This document shows, in pieces, positions 34,461 to 43,415 of a stretch of 64,000 bases of DNA. The stretch's first letter is position 1; each line of letters starts with the position of its first letter. The notes under the pieces were generated by a model. That model saw nothing but the letters and a program-made list of their open reading frames with translations, had not been told where the DNA came from and made no database searches. The position numbers and the translations under genes were made by a program. The DNA is taken from contig NWQM01000012.1 of the NCBI GenBank assembly GCA_002798195.1, forward strand, positions 1 through 64,000, written 5' to 3'. Source of the stretch: Lysobacteraceae bacterium NML03-0222 (GTDB lineage: Bacteria; Pseudomonadota; Gammaproteobacteria; Xanthomonadales; Xanthomonadaceae).

Positions 34461-35000
34461 TCAGAACGATGAGCCCGGCTGCTTGAGGAATTCGACCTCC
34501 TCGGCCGTACTTTGGCGACCCAGCACGGCATTGCGGTGTGGATAGCGGCCAAAGCGGTCGATGATGACCTTGTGCTTGATTTCAAAATCCAGCGCATATG
34601 GCGTGGTGTAACGCTCGAACAGCACCACGGCCTGTTCGTGGATGCGGCGGCTTTCGCTGTGCATCAGTGGCATCAGCATGAAATGTCGCTCGCTGGGTGC
34701 CATATCGGCAAAGCCCGGCTGACGCACCGCTTCTTGCGCCAGTGCCACGGCCATGTTGTCCTGGGCAAAGGCGATGGGGCTATCGCGAAACAGATTGCGC
34801 GAGAACTGGTCGAGCACGATGATTTCCGCCAGCCGCCCTTGCAAGGTTTCGCGCCAGCCATCAAGCTCCGAATACACCGCCTGCTGCCATAGCGCGGCAA
34901 AGCGTTCGCGGATTTGCGTATCGAAATCCGCACTCTTTTTGAACCAGAACGGCTGGTTTTCTTCACTGAACCAGAAATCGAGTACGGCTTGTGCGCTCAT
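34461..35000 (-). CDS. DUF924 family protein
   Basis: A 179-residue protein opening AVLDFWFSEENQPFWFKKS, with the conserved VLDQFSRNLFRDSP, FMLMPLMHSE and FGRYPHRNAVLGR motifs of DUF924, an all-helical family of unknown function. Start at ATG 35000; the frame extends further upstream without support. Confidence 0.85.
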   Translation of the reverse strand: MSAQAVLDFWFSEENQPFWFKKSADFDTQIRERFAALWQQAVYSELDGWRETLQGRLAEIIVLDQFSRNLFRDSPIAFAQDNMAVALAQEAVRQPGFADMAPSERHFMLMPLMHSESRRIHEQAVVLFERYTTPYALDFEIKHKVIIDRFGRYPHRNAVLGRQSTAEEVEFLKQPGSSF

Positions 35001-35056
35001 GCCTTGGATGTCTCTCGAATGAATGGGGCGGTCATGGTAGCTAAGGCGGCGGCAGT

Positions 35057-35380
35057 TCAATTGCTGCTGAGCTTCATCACAACGACCCCGGAGATAATCA
35101 GGGCTGCCCCAAGCCAGCGGCCAAGGCTGGAAGCATCACCCAGAAACACGATGCCCACCAAAAACGCCCCTGCCGCCCCAATGCCTGTCCATACGGCATA
35201 AGCTGTGCCCATCGGAATGGTTTTCTGCGCCAGGAACAGGCAATAGCCACTGGCCGCCATGAATAGCACAGCCATGATGATGCCGGGCACGCGCCAGCCG
35301 GATTTTTGCGCCAGATTCAGACCCAGTGGCCAGCCGATTTCCAAAAGACCTGCGGTGATGAGATAGAACCAAGCGCTCAT
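35057..35380 (-). CDS. sugE: SMR transporter, SugE/Gdx type
   Basis: A 107-residue four-helix transporter. The conserved Glu lies in ITAGLLEIGWPLGLN and the SugE motif in MGTAYAVWTGIGAAGAF. Gdx members export guanidinium; some export quaternary ammonium. GGAG lies upstream of ATG 35380. A perfect TGCTA-GA-TAGCA dyad lies 28 bases further up. No guanidine riboswitch motif was found in the leader. Confidence 0.88.
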   Translation of the reverse strand: MSAWFYLITAGLLEIGWPLGLNLAQKSGWRVPGIIMAVLFMAASGYCLFLAQKTIPMGTAYAVWTGIGAAGAFLVGIVFLGDASSLGRWLGAALIISGVVVMKLSSN

Positions 35381-35407
35381 GAATGTACTCCATATCAAAA
35401 TGATAAA

Positions 35408-35419
35408 TGCTAGATAGCA
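35408..35419. promoter_or_regulatory. Short dyad upstream of sugE
   Basis: TGCTAGATAGCA, five-base perfect arms, lies in an A/T-rich stretch 28 bases before the sugE start. A repressor site is possible. It is short enough to be chance. Confidence 0.3.
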
Positions 35420-35543
35420 TGCGGGCTGGTTAGGGAGCAGTCCTATAAAGCTGACCGCACCCCAACGGCTTATGCCCGGAGCCGCCGCAGCGCCTGGTGG
35501 CCGCCTACAATCAATGCCCATCCCCAAGCCTGCGAGGTGTTTC

Positions 35544-35903
35544 ATGCGTACTTATGTGTTGCCGCTGACGGTGGCGCTGCTGTCGGGTGCCTGTGCCAGT
35601 ATCCACAGCGTTGCTCTGCCCACGATTGATAATTCGCAAGCGGCGGGCAATCTGGTTCGCTATCAATGCGATAACGGCCACCGGCTGACGGTCAATTACA
35701 AAAACAGCGATGAAATCGACATCAGCTTTCACGATGGCAAGGGAATTGTCGTTGGCAATGCCCGCAATGCGCCGGCGGCCTCCGGTGCCTATTATGTGAG
35801 CGATGCCAATAACCTGCGCTGGCATGAAAAAGGCGGCAGCGGCATCCTCAATTACCCGGCCAGCGATGGCCGCATGTTGGAAACCCGCTGTAGCACACGC
35901 TGA
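35544..35903 (+). CDS. mliC: MliC-type lysozyme inhibitor, lipoprotein
   Basis: A 119-residue lipoprotein. The signal peptide ends ALLSGACAS, with Cys as the lipidation site. The mature part has the MliC/PliC fold: VRYQCDNGHRLTVNYKN and a C-terminal Cys in MLETRCSTR. It inhibits host C-type lysozyme at the outer membrane. A GAGG lies before ATG 35544. It is divergent from sugE and followed by a strong terminator. Confidence 0.82.
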   Translation: MRTYVLPLTVALLSGACASIHSVALPTIDNSQAAGNLVRYQCDNGHRLTVNYKNSDEIDISFHDGKGIVVGNARNAPAASGAYYVSDANNLRWHEKGGSGILNYPASDGRMLETRCSTR

Positions 35904-35923
35904 ATTTCCGGTGCCAAACGCCC

Positions 35924-35955
35924 CCCCTCTCCCGTTGCCGGGAGAGGGGTGTTTT
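35924..35955 (+). terminator. Rho-independent terminator after mliC
   Basis: Eleven-base arms CCCCTCTCCCG and CGGGAGAGGGG with a TTGC loop (35924-35949) followed by TGTTTT. Confidence 0.85.
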
Positions 35956-35965
35956 ATCCGCGGTT

Positions 35966-36580
35966 TCAGCCTTTTTGCGCGGCCATCACTTTCTGCACGG
36001 CCGCATCCTGCTCCATACGCTGCATCAGCGCGGCGACGTTGGGATATTCCTTCCACGACTTGGGCGTGTATTCGGTCCAGCGTGCCATTACGAAGGCATA
36101 GGCATCGGCGATGCTGCGCTTGCCCTGATAGACATGGCCGTTGCCTTCGGCAATCAGCTTGTCCAGATGCTGCATGGCGCGGTCGATGCGGGCAAATGCC
36201 GCCTGCTTGGCCTTCTCCAGCGCAGCTTCGCTCTCGTCAGTGGTATAGCGCTGCGGGAAGAACAGCGGCCAGAACGCCGGGTGCAGGTCACTGGCCAGGA
36301 ACGAGAGGGTTTCGTTCATCTCGAACTCGTTGAGCAGTCCCTCGTTGGCGCCGATACCAGCCTCCGGGTGCAGCGCCACGATGTATTGCAGGATGGCCGG
36401 CGCTTGGGTAAGCGCGCGCTTTTCGCCAATATCCAGGGCAGGCACAGCCGCCAGCGGGTTGATGCGCTTGTATTCCTCGGACGAATAATCCGCGCGCACG
36501 GCTTGGTAATCGGCGCCGGCCCATTCCAGGGCAATCCAGCAGGCCAGTGCACAGGTGCCGGGGGCGTAGTAAAGCTTCAT
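35966..36580 (-). CDS. Glutathione S-transferase, beta-type
   Basis: A 204-residue GST starting KLYYAPGTCALACWIALEW. The catalytic-type Cys 10 (beta class) and AVPALDIGEKRALTQAPAIL are visible, with C-terminal SIADAYAFVMARW. It is convergent with mliC. A second GST lies at 20561-21226, but the two are not close relatives. Confidence 0.88.
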   Translation of the reverse strand: MKLYYAPGTCALACWIALEWAGADYQAVRADYSSEEYKRINPLAAVPALDIGEKRALTQAPAILQYIVALHPEAGIGANEGLLNEFEMNETLSFLASDLHPAFWPLFFPQRYTTDESEAALEKAKQAAFARIDRAMQHLDKLIAEGNGHVYQGKRSIADAYAFVMARWTEYTPKSWKEYPNVAALMQRMEQDAAVQKVMAAQKG

Positions 36581-36806
36581 GGTTTCTCCTTGGGATAAGG
36601 CCCGTTACCGGGCGGGAATCAACGCGCAGGTCATGCCAGCGGTGCAAGGCCAAGAGGCTCTCTTCTGTATCGCGCCCGGCCCGGGTGCATTTTGGCGCGG
36701 GTTTGTCTGGCAGAAAAGCCCACATGCAGCATGCAGTGTTGCAGGCATGGGGCTGCGGGCATGACGCTTGTGGATACACTGCTGTCAACTTGATAAGGAG
36801 TGCCCG

Positions 36807-37109
36807 ATGTCTGCCAAGTTTCCTGATGTCATCCTCAACGAAGCCGAAAGCCGCTTTGAGTTGCATATTGACGGCCATATGGCCTATGAACGCTTCGAGC
36901 GCTTTCCCGGGGGCATCGCCTATCTGCATACCGTTGTGCCTGAAGCCCTGGGCGGGCGTGGCGTTGGCGGCCATCTGGTACGCCATGTTCTGGACTATGC
37001 TGCCCGTGAAGGGCTGAAAGTGCGTCCGGATTGCCCATTCGTGCGTGCCTATATCGACAAGCATCCCGAATATCAGGGCAATTCGCTGGCGCATACTGCG
37101 GCAGTGTGA
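36807..37109 (+). CDS. Small GNAT-like N-acetyltransferase (YjdJ/COG2388 type)
   Basis: A 100-residue protein that keeps only the acetyl-CoA core of GNAT. It has ELHIDGHMAYERFER and the loop PEALGGRGVGGHLVRHVLDYA, followed by RPDCPFVRAYIDKHPEY. ATG 36807 has AAGGAG at six bases. Substrate unknown. Confidence 0.82.
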   Translation: MSAKFPDVILNEAESRFELHIDGHMAYERFERFPGGIAYLHTVVPEALGGRGVGGHLVRHVLDYAAREGLKVRPDCPFVRAYIDKHPEYQGNSLAHTAAV

Positions 37110-37158
37110 TGCGGTTTTGCCGCGTTGCAACAATGATGGCCTGAATCAGAGAAATCTC

Positions 37159-37788
37159 ATGAGCGCACAGCAGTGGCTAGATAAATGGAACCAGAGCTTT
37201 CAGCGTGCAGAATATGTGTATGGCACGCAGCCGAACGTATTTTTCAAGCAGGAAATCGACAGGCTGACGCCAGGCCGCATCTTGCTGGCTGCCGAGGGCG
37301 AGGGACGCAATGCGGTGTACGCCGCGCGCCAGGGTTGGCAGGTGAGTGCCTTTGACATCAGCACTGCCGGACGCGAAAAGGCGCTGAAGCTCGCTGCCGA
37401 GGCGGGTGCGGATATCGACTATCAGGTGGGTGAATTGCCCGAGCTGCATTTTGATGCTGCGCCATTTGATGCGTTGGCGTTGATTTATGCGCATTTCCCG
37501 CCGCATTTGAAATCCGGCTACCACCGCCATCTGGCCGGTTTGCTGCGTCCTGGCGGTACGGTGATTTTCGAGGCGTTTTCCAAAAATCATTTGGCCTATC
37601 GGCAGCAAGATGGCCGGGTAGGGGGGCCGGACAAACTCGAAGCGCTGTTTAGTGAGGCAGAAATTCTGCAAGACTTTGCCGGTTTTTCCATTCAAACCCT
37701 GGAAACGCGGGAAATCACCTTGAGTGAAGGGCTGTTCCACAATGGCACAGGCTCGGTAGTGCGCTTTGTCGGCCACAAGCCCGGTTGA
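37159..37788 (+). CDS. Class I SAM-dependent methyltransferase (TehB-like)
   Basis: A 209-residue methyltransferase: WLDKWNQSFQRAEYVYGTQP, motif I AAEGEGRNAVYAARQG, then the acidic VSAFDIST for SAM ribose and FDALALIYAHFPPH. It resembles TehB-type and thiol methyltransferases; substrate unknown. ATG 37159 is preferred because earlier codons overlap the GNAT gene. Its stop lies four bases from the convergent glnD stop. Confidence 0.85.
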   Translation: MSAQQWLDKWNQSFQRAEYVYGTQPNVFFKQEIDRLTPGRILLAAEGEGRNAVYAARQGWQVSAFDISTAGREKALKLAAEAGADIDYQVGELPELHFDAAPFDALALIYAHFPPHLKSGYHRHLAGLLRPGGTVIFEAFSKNHLAYRQQDGRVGGPDKLEALFSEAEILQDFAGFSIQTLETREITLSEGLFHNGTGSVVRFVGHKPG

Positions 37789-37791
37789 TTG

Positions 37792-40371
37792 TCAAAGCGC
37801 GCGCGTCAGCGCTTCGCCAAGCCGGGCTTGCGCGGCCTCATCCAGCGGCGTATCGGCAGCATCGGTGAGCTGGAAAATATCTTCGGCACGCTCGCCAAAG
37901 GTGGCGATGCGGGCATCATGAACCCGCAGTCCCTGCGCCCGGAATACCTGGGTGATGTCCGAAAGCAGGCCGGGACGGTCGGTGCAGACCAGGCTCAACT
38001 GGCTGCGCTGCCCGGCTGCAGCGGGCGTGAAGCTGATTTGCACCGGGATGCGGAAATGGCGCAGATGCCGGGGCTGGCTGCGGCGTGGTGCGCGCACGGT
38101 GGAAAGCTCGGGTTTGGCCAGCACCTCCAGCAGTCGCTTTTCAATCTCGGCAGCGCTGAGCCTGCGGCGCGGGTCAAGCGGCAGCCCTTGCAGGATATCG
38201 AACACTTCACCATTGGCCGCGTTCAAAAGCCGTGCCTGCTGAATGGCAACACCGGCGCGGTCGAGTGTGGCGGCGATGGCAGCAAATAACCCGTCCCGGT
38301 CGGGGGCATGCACGAATACTTCCAATGCGCCGCTTTCATCATCAGCCAAGGCGCGCGCGGCCACATGCAGTGAGGCTTCAGGTGCTGCGGCCAGAACTTC
38401 CGCCTGCCAGGCGATCTGCTCGGGTTGGCCGCGCAGAAAGCTTTCTTCGGGCAGGGCTTGCAGCCATAGACCGGCCTCTTCGGCACTGAGCGGGTGAGCA
38501 AGTTGCAGGCAGGCCTGTGCTGAAATGTAAGTCTGATTGCGGTGCTCGGCGATGTTCAGCGGATTTTCCAGCCCACGTTGCAGTGCCCTGCGGGTGGCCA
38601 AGTACAGGTCGGCCAGCAGCCGGTCTTTCCAGCTGTTCCAGAGCTTTGGCGAAGTCGCGGCGATATCGGCGCAGGTGAGCAGATACAGCATGTCCAGCCG
38701 CTCGCGGCGAGCCACCACCGTGGCAAAGCGCTGTACCACTTCCGGGTCGGAAATATCCTGTTTTTGTGCGGTGACCGACATCAAAAGATGTTTTTCCACC
38801 AGCCAGGCCACCAGCTCGGTGTCATGCTCGGCAAGCCCCATGGCCTGCCCGAAGGCACGGGCATCGGCGGCGCCAAGCTCGGAATGGTCGCCGCCGCGGC
38901 CTTTGCCGATGTCATGAAAAAGCCCGGCCAAGAGCAGCAGCTCGGGCTTTTCCAGTAACGGCCAAACCTCATATGCCAGTGAAAACCGCTGCCGTTCGGC
39001 ACCGCGCTGGAACAGGGCGAAGTTGCCCAGCAAGGCCAGAGTGTGCTGGTCCACGGTATAGACATGGAACAGGTCGAATTGCATCCGTCCGGTGACTTGC
39101 GCAAACGCCGGAATCCAGCGCGCCAACACGCCCAGCTTGGACATGCGCTTGAGCGTGGTGATGGCCTGGTTTTGCCGCAATAGCTGCATGAATTGCGTGC
39201 ACAGCGCGGCATCGGCTTCACCGTGAGGAGGTATCAGCGCCAGATTTTCCGCCAGCGCGCGCGCGCTTTCCGAATGCAGGCCCGTGTCCTCGGGCAAGCC
39301 TGCCCAGGTCTGGAACAGGGCAAAAATCTGGGACGCATCGCCATGCGGCCATCCGGGCTTGCGTACTGAAAGCCAGCGTCCGCGCAGTTCGAAATGCTCA
39401 TCAAGCACTTGCGGCTTGCCGCTGCCTTCAAGATGTTCTTCCAGCCGCTGCAACAATCGCTCGCTGATGCGCAATACCAGGGCCGCACTACGATAAAAGC
39501 CCTGCATCATCTGCTCGACCGCGGCGTTATCGGCGGACTCCCGCCGGGCAAGACGGGCAGCAAGCAGGCGCTGATAGTCAAAACGCAGGCGCTCCTCGCG
39601 TTTGCCCGCCACCAGATGCAGCCCCCAGCGCAGCCGTTGCAATTGGCTGGCCGCGCGAAGCAGGGTTTGGCGCTCGTCGGCACCAATCAGGTTCATCGCC
39701 TCAAGCTGCGCCAGCTGGCCGGTGCCATGCACGCGCGTGGACATCCAGCGCAGGGTTTGCAAATCGCGCAGCCCGCCAGGGCCTTCCTTGATATTAGGTT
39801 CGAGATTGTCGGCGGTGTCGTCAAAGCGCGCATGACGCTGGCGCAGTTCCTCGCGCTTGGCGTGGAAATACGCTTGGCGCGGCCAGATGTCTTCGGCAGC
39901 AAGCAGCGCTGCAAGCTGCCGGGCGGCATCCTCGGCGCCAGCCAGCCATCTGGCATCCATCAGCGCAGTGTGGATGGTGATGTCACTGGCGGCCTCAAGG
40001 CATTCGGGCAGGCTGCGCACTGCGTGCGAGACTTCGATATGCGCATCCCAGAGCAGGGCGATGAAGCCGGCAATGGCCTCAATGGTTTCAGGCTGCAAGG
40101 GCGCATCGCGTAGAATCAACAAATCCACATCCGAGTGTGGATACAGGCCGCGACGGCCAAAGCCGCCAACGGCCAGCAAGGACAGCCCGGTATCAGCCGC
40201 TATCAGTGCCTGCCAGGCTTCAAGAATCAGGGCTTCCACGCCATCGGCGCGAGCACGGGTCAGCAGATGCGCGGGCTCGCCTGCATCAAAGCGCCGAGCC
40301 AGCTCGGTGTCCAGTTCAGCCAAGCGGCTGCGGGCGGATTGCGCCCAGGAGTTGCCGGCTTGTTTGCTCAC
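37792..40371 (-). CDS. glnD: Bifunctional [protein-PII] uridylyltransferase/uridylyl-removing enzyme
   Basis: An 859-residue nitrogen sensor. The nucleotidyltransferase site is GGFGRRGLYPHSDVDLL, the HD hydrolase site LFHDIGKGRGGDHSELG, and two C-terminal ACT domains follow (LEVFVHAPDRDGLF and LVCTDRPGLLSDIT). It uridylylates PII at low glutamine. It is coupled to map by a four-base overlap. In E. coli the next gene is dapD; here a 20-kb block follows. Confidence 0.95.
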   Translation of the reverse strand: MSKQAGNSWAQSARSRLAELDTELARRFDAGEPAHLLTRARADGVEALILEAWQALIAADTGLSLLAVGGFGRRGLYPHSDVDLLILRDAPLQPETIEAIAGFIALLWDAHIEVSHAVRSLPECLEAASDITIHTALMDARWLAGAEDAARQLAALLAAEDIWPRQAYFHAKREELRQRHARFDDTADNLEPNIKEGPGGLRDLQTLRWMSTRVHGTGQLAQLEAMNLIGADERQTLLRAASQLQRLRWGLHLVAGKREERLRFDYQRLLAARLARRESADNAAVEQMMQGFYRSAALVLRISERLLQRLEEHLEGSGKPQVLDEHFELRGRWLSVRKPGWPHGDASQIFALFQTWAGLPEDTGLHSESARALAENLALIPPHGEADAALCTQFMQLLRQNQAITTLKRMSKLGVLARWIPAFAQVTGRMQFDLFHVYTVDQHTLALLGNFALFQRGAERQRFSLAYEVWPLLEKPELLLLAGLFHDIGKGRGGDHSELGAADARAFGQAMGLAEHDTELVAWLVEKHLLMSVTAQKQDISDPEVVQRFATVVARRERLDMLYLLTCADIAATSPKLWNSWKDRLLADLYLATRRALQRGLENPLNIAEHRNQTYISAQACLQLAHPLSAEEAGLWLQALPEESFLRGQPEQIAWQAEVLAAAPEASLHVAARALADDESGALEVFVHAPDRDGLFAAIAATLDRAGVAIQQARLLNAANGEVFDILQGLPLDPRRRLSAAEIEKRLLEVLAKPELSTVRAPRRSQPRHLRHFRIPVQISFTPAAAGQRSQLSLVCTDRPGLLSDITQVFRAQGLRVHDARIATFGERAEDIFQLTDAADTPLDEAAQARLGEALTRAL

Positions 40372-41153
40372 GCCACGGCGGGTGGCGGCGGTGAGCCTAC
40401 CGAAAGGGTCAGCACGTCAAAGCCATCTTCAGTGACGGCAATCATGTGCTCCCACTGCGCCGAGAGCTTGCGGTCCTTGGTGACCACGGTCCAGCCATCG
40501 GGCAACAAGCGGCTATGGCGGCTGCCTTCATTGACCATTGGCTCGATGGTGAAAGTCATGCCCGGCTTCAGCACCAAACCATCCCCGGCGCGGCCATAGT
40601 GCAGCACATGCGGGTCCTCGTGATATACCCGGCCAATGCCATGACCGCAGTATTCGCGCACCACCGAAAAGCGCTGCGCTTCCACATATTTTTGAATGGC
40701 CTCGCCAATATCGCCCAGGGTGGCGCCGGGACGCACCGTGCGGATGCCGCGCCACATCGCTTCATAAGTGGTATCCACCAGACGTTTGGCCATCACCGAG
40801 GGCGTGCCGGCGTAATACATGCGGCTGGTATCGCCATGCCAGCCATCCTTGATGACGGTGACATCGATATTGACGATATCGCCATCCTTGAGCACTTTCG
40901 ACTCACTGGGGATGCCGTGGCAGATAACATTGTTGACCGAGGTGCACAGGGTCTTGGGGAAACCGCGATAACCGACATTGGCCGGAATGGTTTTTTGCAC
41001 CTTGACAATATGCTCGTTGGCGATGCGATCCAGTTCCTCGGTGCTGATGCCGGGGCGAACGTATTCGCTCATCAGATCCAGCACTTCGGCGGCCAGACGT
41101 CCGGCCTCGCGCATCTTTTCGATTTCTTCGGGGGTTTTGATAGTGACTGTCAT
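40368..41153 (-). CDS. map: Methionine aminopeptidase type I
   Basis: A 261-residue enzyme that removes initiator methionine. The metal ligands are in NIDVTVIKDGWHGDTSRMY, CGHGIGRVYHEDPHV and FTIEPMVNEG, all as in E. coli MetAP. ATG 41153 fits the family; ATG 41162 adds three residues. A long in-frame extension upstream is the yggS shadow. Confidence 0.96.
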   Translation of the reverse strand: MTVTIKTPEEIEKMREAGRLAAEVLDLMSEYVRPGISTEELDRIANEHIVKVQKTIPANVGYRGFPKTLCTSVNNVICHGIPSESKVLKDGDIVNIDVTVIKDGWHGDTSRMYYAGTPSVMAKRLVDTTYEAMWRGIRTVRPGATLGDIGEAIQKYVEAQRFSVVREYCGHGIGRVYHEDPHVLHYGRAGDGLVLKPGMTFTIEPMVNEGSRHSRLLPDGWTVVTKDRKLSAQWEHMIAVTEDGFDVLTLSVGSPPPPAVA

Positions 41154-41184
41154 GGTGGGCATTATCACCGATATTGGTCTGAAT

Positions 41185-41919
41185 TCAGCTTGGCCAGTAA
41201 TGGCTGTCCGGGGTAGGGCGGGCGCCGAAGATGGCCTGCCCCACGCGCACCACGGTGGCGCCTTCCTCGATGGCGATGGGGAAATCCCCGGACATGCCCA
41301 TTGACAGCGCATCCAGGTCGATGCCATCGGGTAGCTCCTGGCGCAGCGCATCGCGCAGTTGGCGCAGGCGGATGAAGCATTGGCGCACGTGGGTTTCATC
41401 GGCATCGAAGATGGCAAGCGTCATCAGACCCTTGACGCGCAGGCTGGAAAAAATGGGCATTTGCCGCAGAAAATCGCGTGCTGTCTCGGGGGCAATGCCG
41501 AATTTCTGCGGCTCGTTGGAAGTATTGACCTGCACGAGTACATCCAGTGCCCGGCCTTCGATTTGCAGGCGCCTGTCCAGGGCTTCGGCAAGCTCGATGG
41601 AGTCCAGAGCCTGAAATTCATGCGCAAAACGCGCCACGTATTTGGCCTTGTTGCTTTGCAGATGACCAATGACCGACCAGCGCAGCGGCAAGTCGGCCAG
41701 TGCTTCGGCCTTTTGCCGGGCTTCCTGCACCTTGTTTTCGCCAAATTCGTTGATGCCGGCTTGATGCGCCAGTCGCAGCACTTCCGGTGGGTGGGTTTTA
41801 CTGACCGGCAGTAGGCGGATTTCATCGGCATTGCGACCACAGGCTGCACAGGCCGCCTCGATACGGGCGCGCACGGTGGCGATATTCTGGCGCAGGGTGT
41901 CCAAATTCAGTGTGGTCAT
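41185..41919 (-). CDS. yggS: PLP homeostasis protein YggS/PLPBP
   Basis: A 244-residue alanine-racemase-N fold protein with PLP lysine in LLPVSKTHP and the conserved FGENKVQEARQK, HLQSNKAKY and LSMGMSGDF motifs. It buffers free PLP and balances amino acids; no enzyme activity is known. Its start overlaps the ygfZ stop by four bases. Confidence 0.95.
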   Translation of the reverse strand: MTTLNLDTLRQNIATVRARIEAACAACGRNADEIRLLPVSKTHPPEVLRLAHQAGINEFGENKVQEARQKAEALADLPLRWSVIGHLQSNKAKYVARFAHEFQALDSIELAEALDRRLQIEGRALDVLVQVNTSNEPQKFGIAPETARDFLRQMPIFSSLRVKGLMTLAIFDADETHVRQCFIRLRQLRDALRQELPDGIDLDALSMGMSGDFPIAIEEGATVVRVGQAIFGARPTPDSHYWPS

Positions 41920-42725
41920 GACAACAGCTCCACGGCCTGGCCGTTCAGGGTGAGTGCCTGTGCATCATCGGGCAAGACCGCCAGCGCCAGCGTGCCCGCA
42001 GTGGAGACTATCTCGCCAACGCTGCGCTCGGCCTGCATCAGGGCATCACCGCTTGCCGCAGGCGTAAGGGTACGCAACAGCACCAGGCCGCGTTTGGCCT
42101 GCCCCAAGAAGTGCGTGCGCGCCACGATTTCCTGCCCGGGATAGCAGCCTTTTTTCACGCTGTAGGCGCGCAGGCGTTGCAGCGAAAGCTGCTGTGGCGT
42201 CCACTTGGGCGCTTGTTGTGGGTCAAGCCTTGGGATGCCTGCCTCAAGGTCGGCGGCGCGCCAAGCGGCATATCCAGCCTCATCGGGTGGGCTTGCCTGT
42301 GCCCCGATGGCGATTTGTCGCGCTCCAGGCCAGGGCAGTAGCACGACGTTATCGCTTATCTGCATGGACTCGCTGGCGGTCTCCTCGAACTTGCCAGCGA
42401 CATGCAAATCCGTGCGTGGTGTGAGTTTGACCTTGCTGCGGAAGACATATCGACCCAGTTCGGCAGCCAGCATTTCCGGGGCGGCATCAGGCAGCAGCAA
42501 CCAGAGCGTTTGGGCGTCCAGTCGCAGCAAGGCAAACAGGGCGATGAGGCGGCCTTTGGCGTTCAGCCAACCATTCCATTGGTACTGACCGTCGGCCAGC
42601 ATGCTGACATCATTCATGAACTGCGACTGGGCAAATGGCATGGCATCGGCGCCGGTAAGCGCCAGTAATCGGTAGTCCGGCAGGGCAAAAAATGGTTTTG
42701 GGACGTGGTGCGGCTTGTCTGTCAT
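41916..42725 (-). CDS. ygfZ: Iron-sulfur cluster assembly/repair protein YgfZ
   Basis: A 269-residue folate-binding protein related to GcvT. The signature Lys-Gly-Cys-Tyr-Pro-Gly-Gln-Glu sits in SVKKGCYPGQEIVARTHF. It supports maturation of some Fe-S enzymes. Succinate dehydrogenase is coded on the other side of the 40-base divergent gap. Start 42725; the longer frame to 42884 has no support. Confidence 0.92.
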   Translation of the reverse strand: MTDKPHHVPKPFFALPDYRLLALTGADAMPFAQSQFMNDVSMLADGQYQWNGWLNAKGRLIALFALLRLDAQTLWLLLPDAAPEMLAAELGRYVFRSKVKLTPRTDLHVAGKFEETASESMQISDNVVLLPWPGARQIAIGAQASPPDEAGYAAWRAADLEAGIPRLDPQQAPKWTPQQLSLQRLRAYSVKKGCYPGQEIVARTHFLGQAKRGLVLLRTLTPAASGDALMQAERSVGEIVSTAGTLALAVLPDDAQALTLNGQAVELLS

Positions 42726-42765
42726 TGCTGCATCGCCGTAAAATGAAAAGATTGTGAAAGAGAAG

Positions 42766-42930
42766 ATGATAGGCCAAGACGTTGCCGATACTGCAGCCGA
42801 GCAGGCCGCAGAGGCCGTGGAAGTGGAGCAAAAAACCGAAACTTTGCCGCGCGAGATTGGCGGCAGGGACGGTTTGGAGCCCACGCGCTATGGCGATTGG
42901 GAAAAAAATGGCCGTTGTATCGACTTCTAA
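42766..42930 (+). CDS. Succinate dehydrogenase assembly factor 4 homologue (DUF1674)
   Basis: A 54-residue protein: acidic N-terminus, then the diagnostic tail GGRDGLEPTRYGDWEKNGRC followed by IDF. This is the SDHAF4/DUF1674 signature. SDHAF4 binds flavinylated SdhA and promotes assembly with SdhB. It lies 86 bases before sdhC, which matches the role. ATG 42766 follows GAAAGAGAAG; GTG 42754 would add four residues. Confidence 0.88.
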   Translation: MIGQDVADTAAEQAAEAVEVEQKTETLPREIGGRDGLEPTRYGDWEKNGRCIDF

Positions 42931-43016
42931 CCCCATGGTCTGCGCTGTTGCATGACCTTGGGGCTTTCGCGCCCCGCCACGCGGCCTAGCCGCCCAGCCC
43001 GGAGACTGCCACCCTC

Positions 43017-43415
43017 ATGGCAAATCACAAACGTCCCTTATCGCCCTTCATGCTGGGGCAGACGTATCGCTTCCAGATTACGTCCTTCATGTCGCTGATG
43101 CACCGCGCCTCGGGTGTGGCCTTGGCCGTTTCGGCTTTTGGCTTCTCCTGGTGGGTGATGTCGCTGGCGCTGGGTGGCAGCTATGCCGAATGCGCCCAGG
43201 CCGTGACCCGCTCCATCCCCGGTAAAGTCGTGCTGTTCCTGATTTCGCTGGCACTGATGTATCACCTGTTCAACGGTATCCGTCACCTGGCCTGGGACTT
43301 GGGGCTGGGCTTCAAGATTCCGCAGGTTTACCGTAGCGGCTATCTGGTGCAGGCGCTGACTGTTATCACCACCGCTGCCATTTGGGCAGTTGCATTGTTT
43401 GGAGGTGCCGCATGA
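43017..43415 (+). CDS. sdhC: Succinate dehydrogenase cytochrome b556 subunit
   Basis: A 132-residue three-helix membrane subunit. It begins with the family motif RPLSPFMLGQTYRFQITSFM and then SLMHRASGVALAVS, with the haem-ligand His in LMYHLFNGIRHLAWDLG. It anchors the enzyme and helps form the quinone site. Its stop overlaps sdhD (ATGA). Confidence 0.94.
   Translation: MANHKRPLSPFMLGQTYRFQITSFMSLMHRASGVALAVSAFGFSWWVMSLALGGSYAECAQAVTRSIPGKVVLFLISLALMYHLFNGIRHLAWDLGLGFKIPQVYRSGYLVQALTVITTAAIWAVALFGGAA

Noticed and set aside
35381..35545. Possible guanidine riboswitch upstream of sugE
   Set aside because: No pair of ACGR-loop hairpins, no ykkC-I core and no pseudoknot pattern was seen. Only a short dyad at 35408-35419 stands out.
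40081..40110. GCAGCCTGAA-like partial uptake sequence in glnD
   Set aside because: A single partial copy inside a conserved coding region, not inverted and not near a gene end; chance match.
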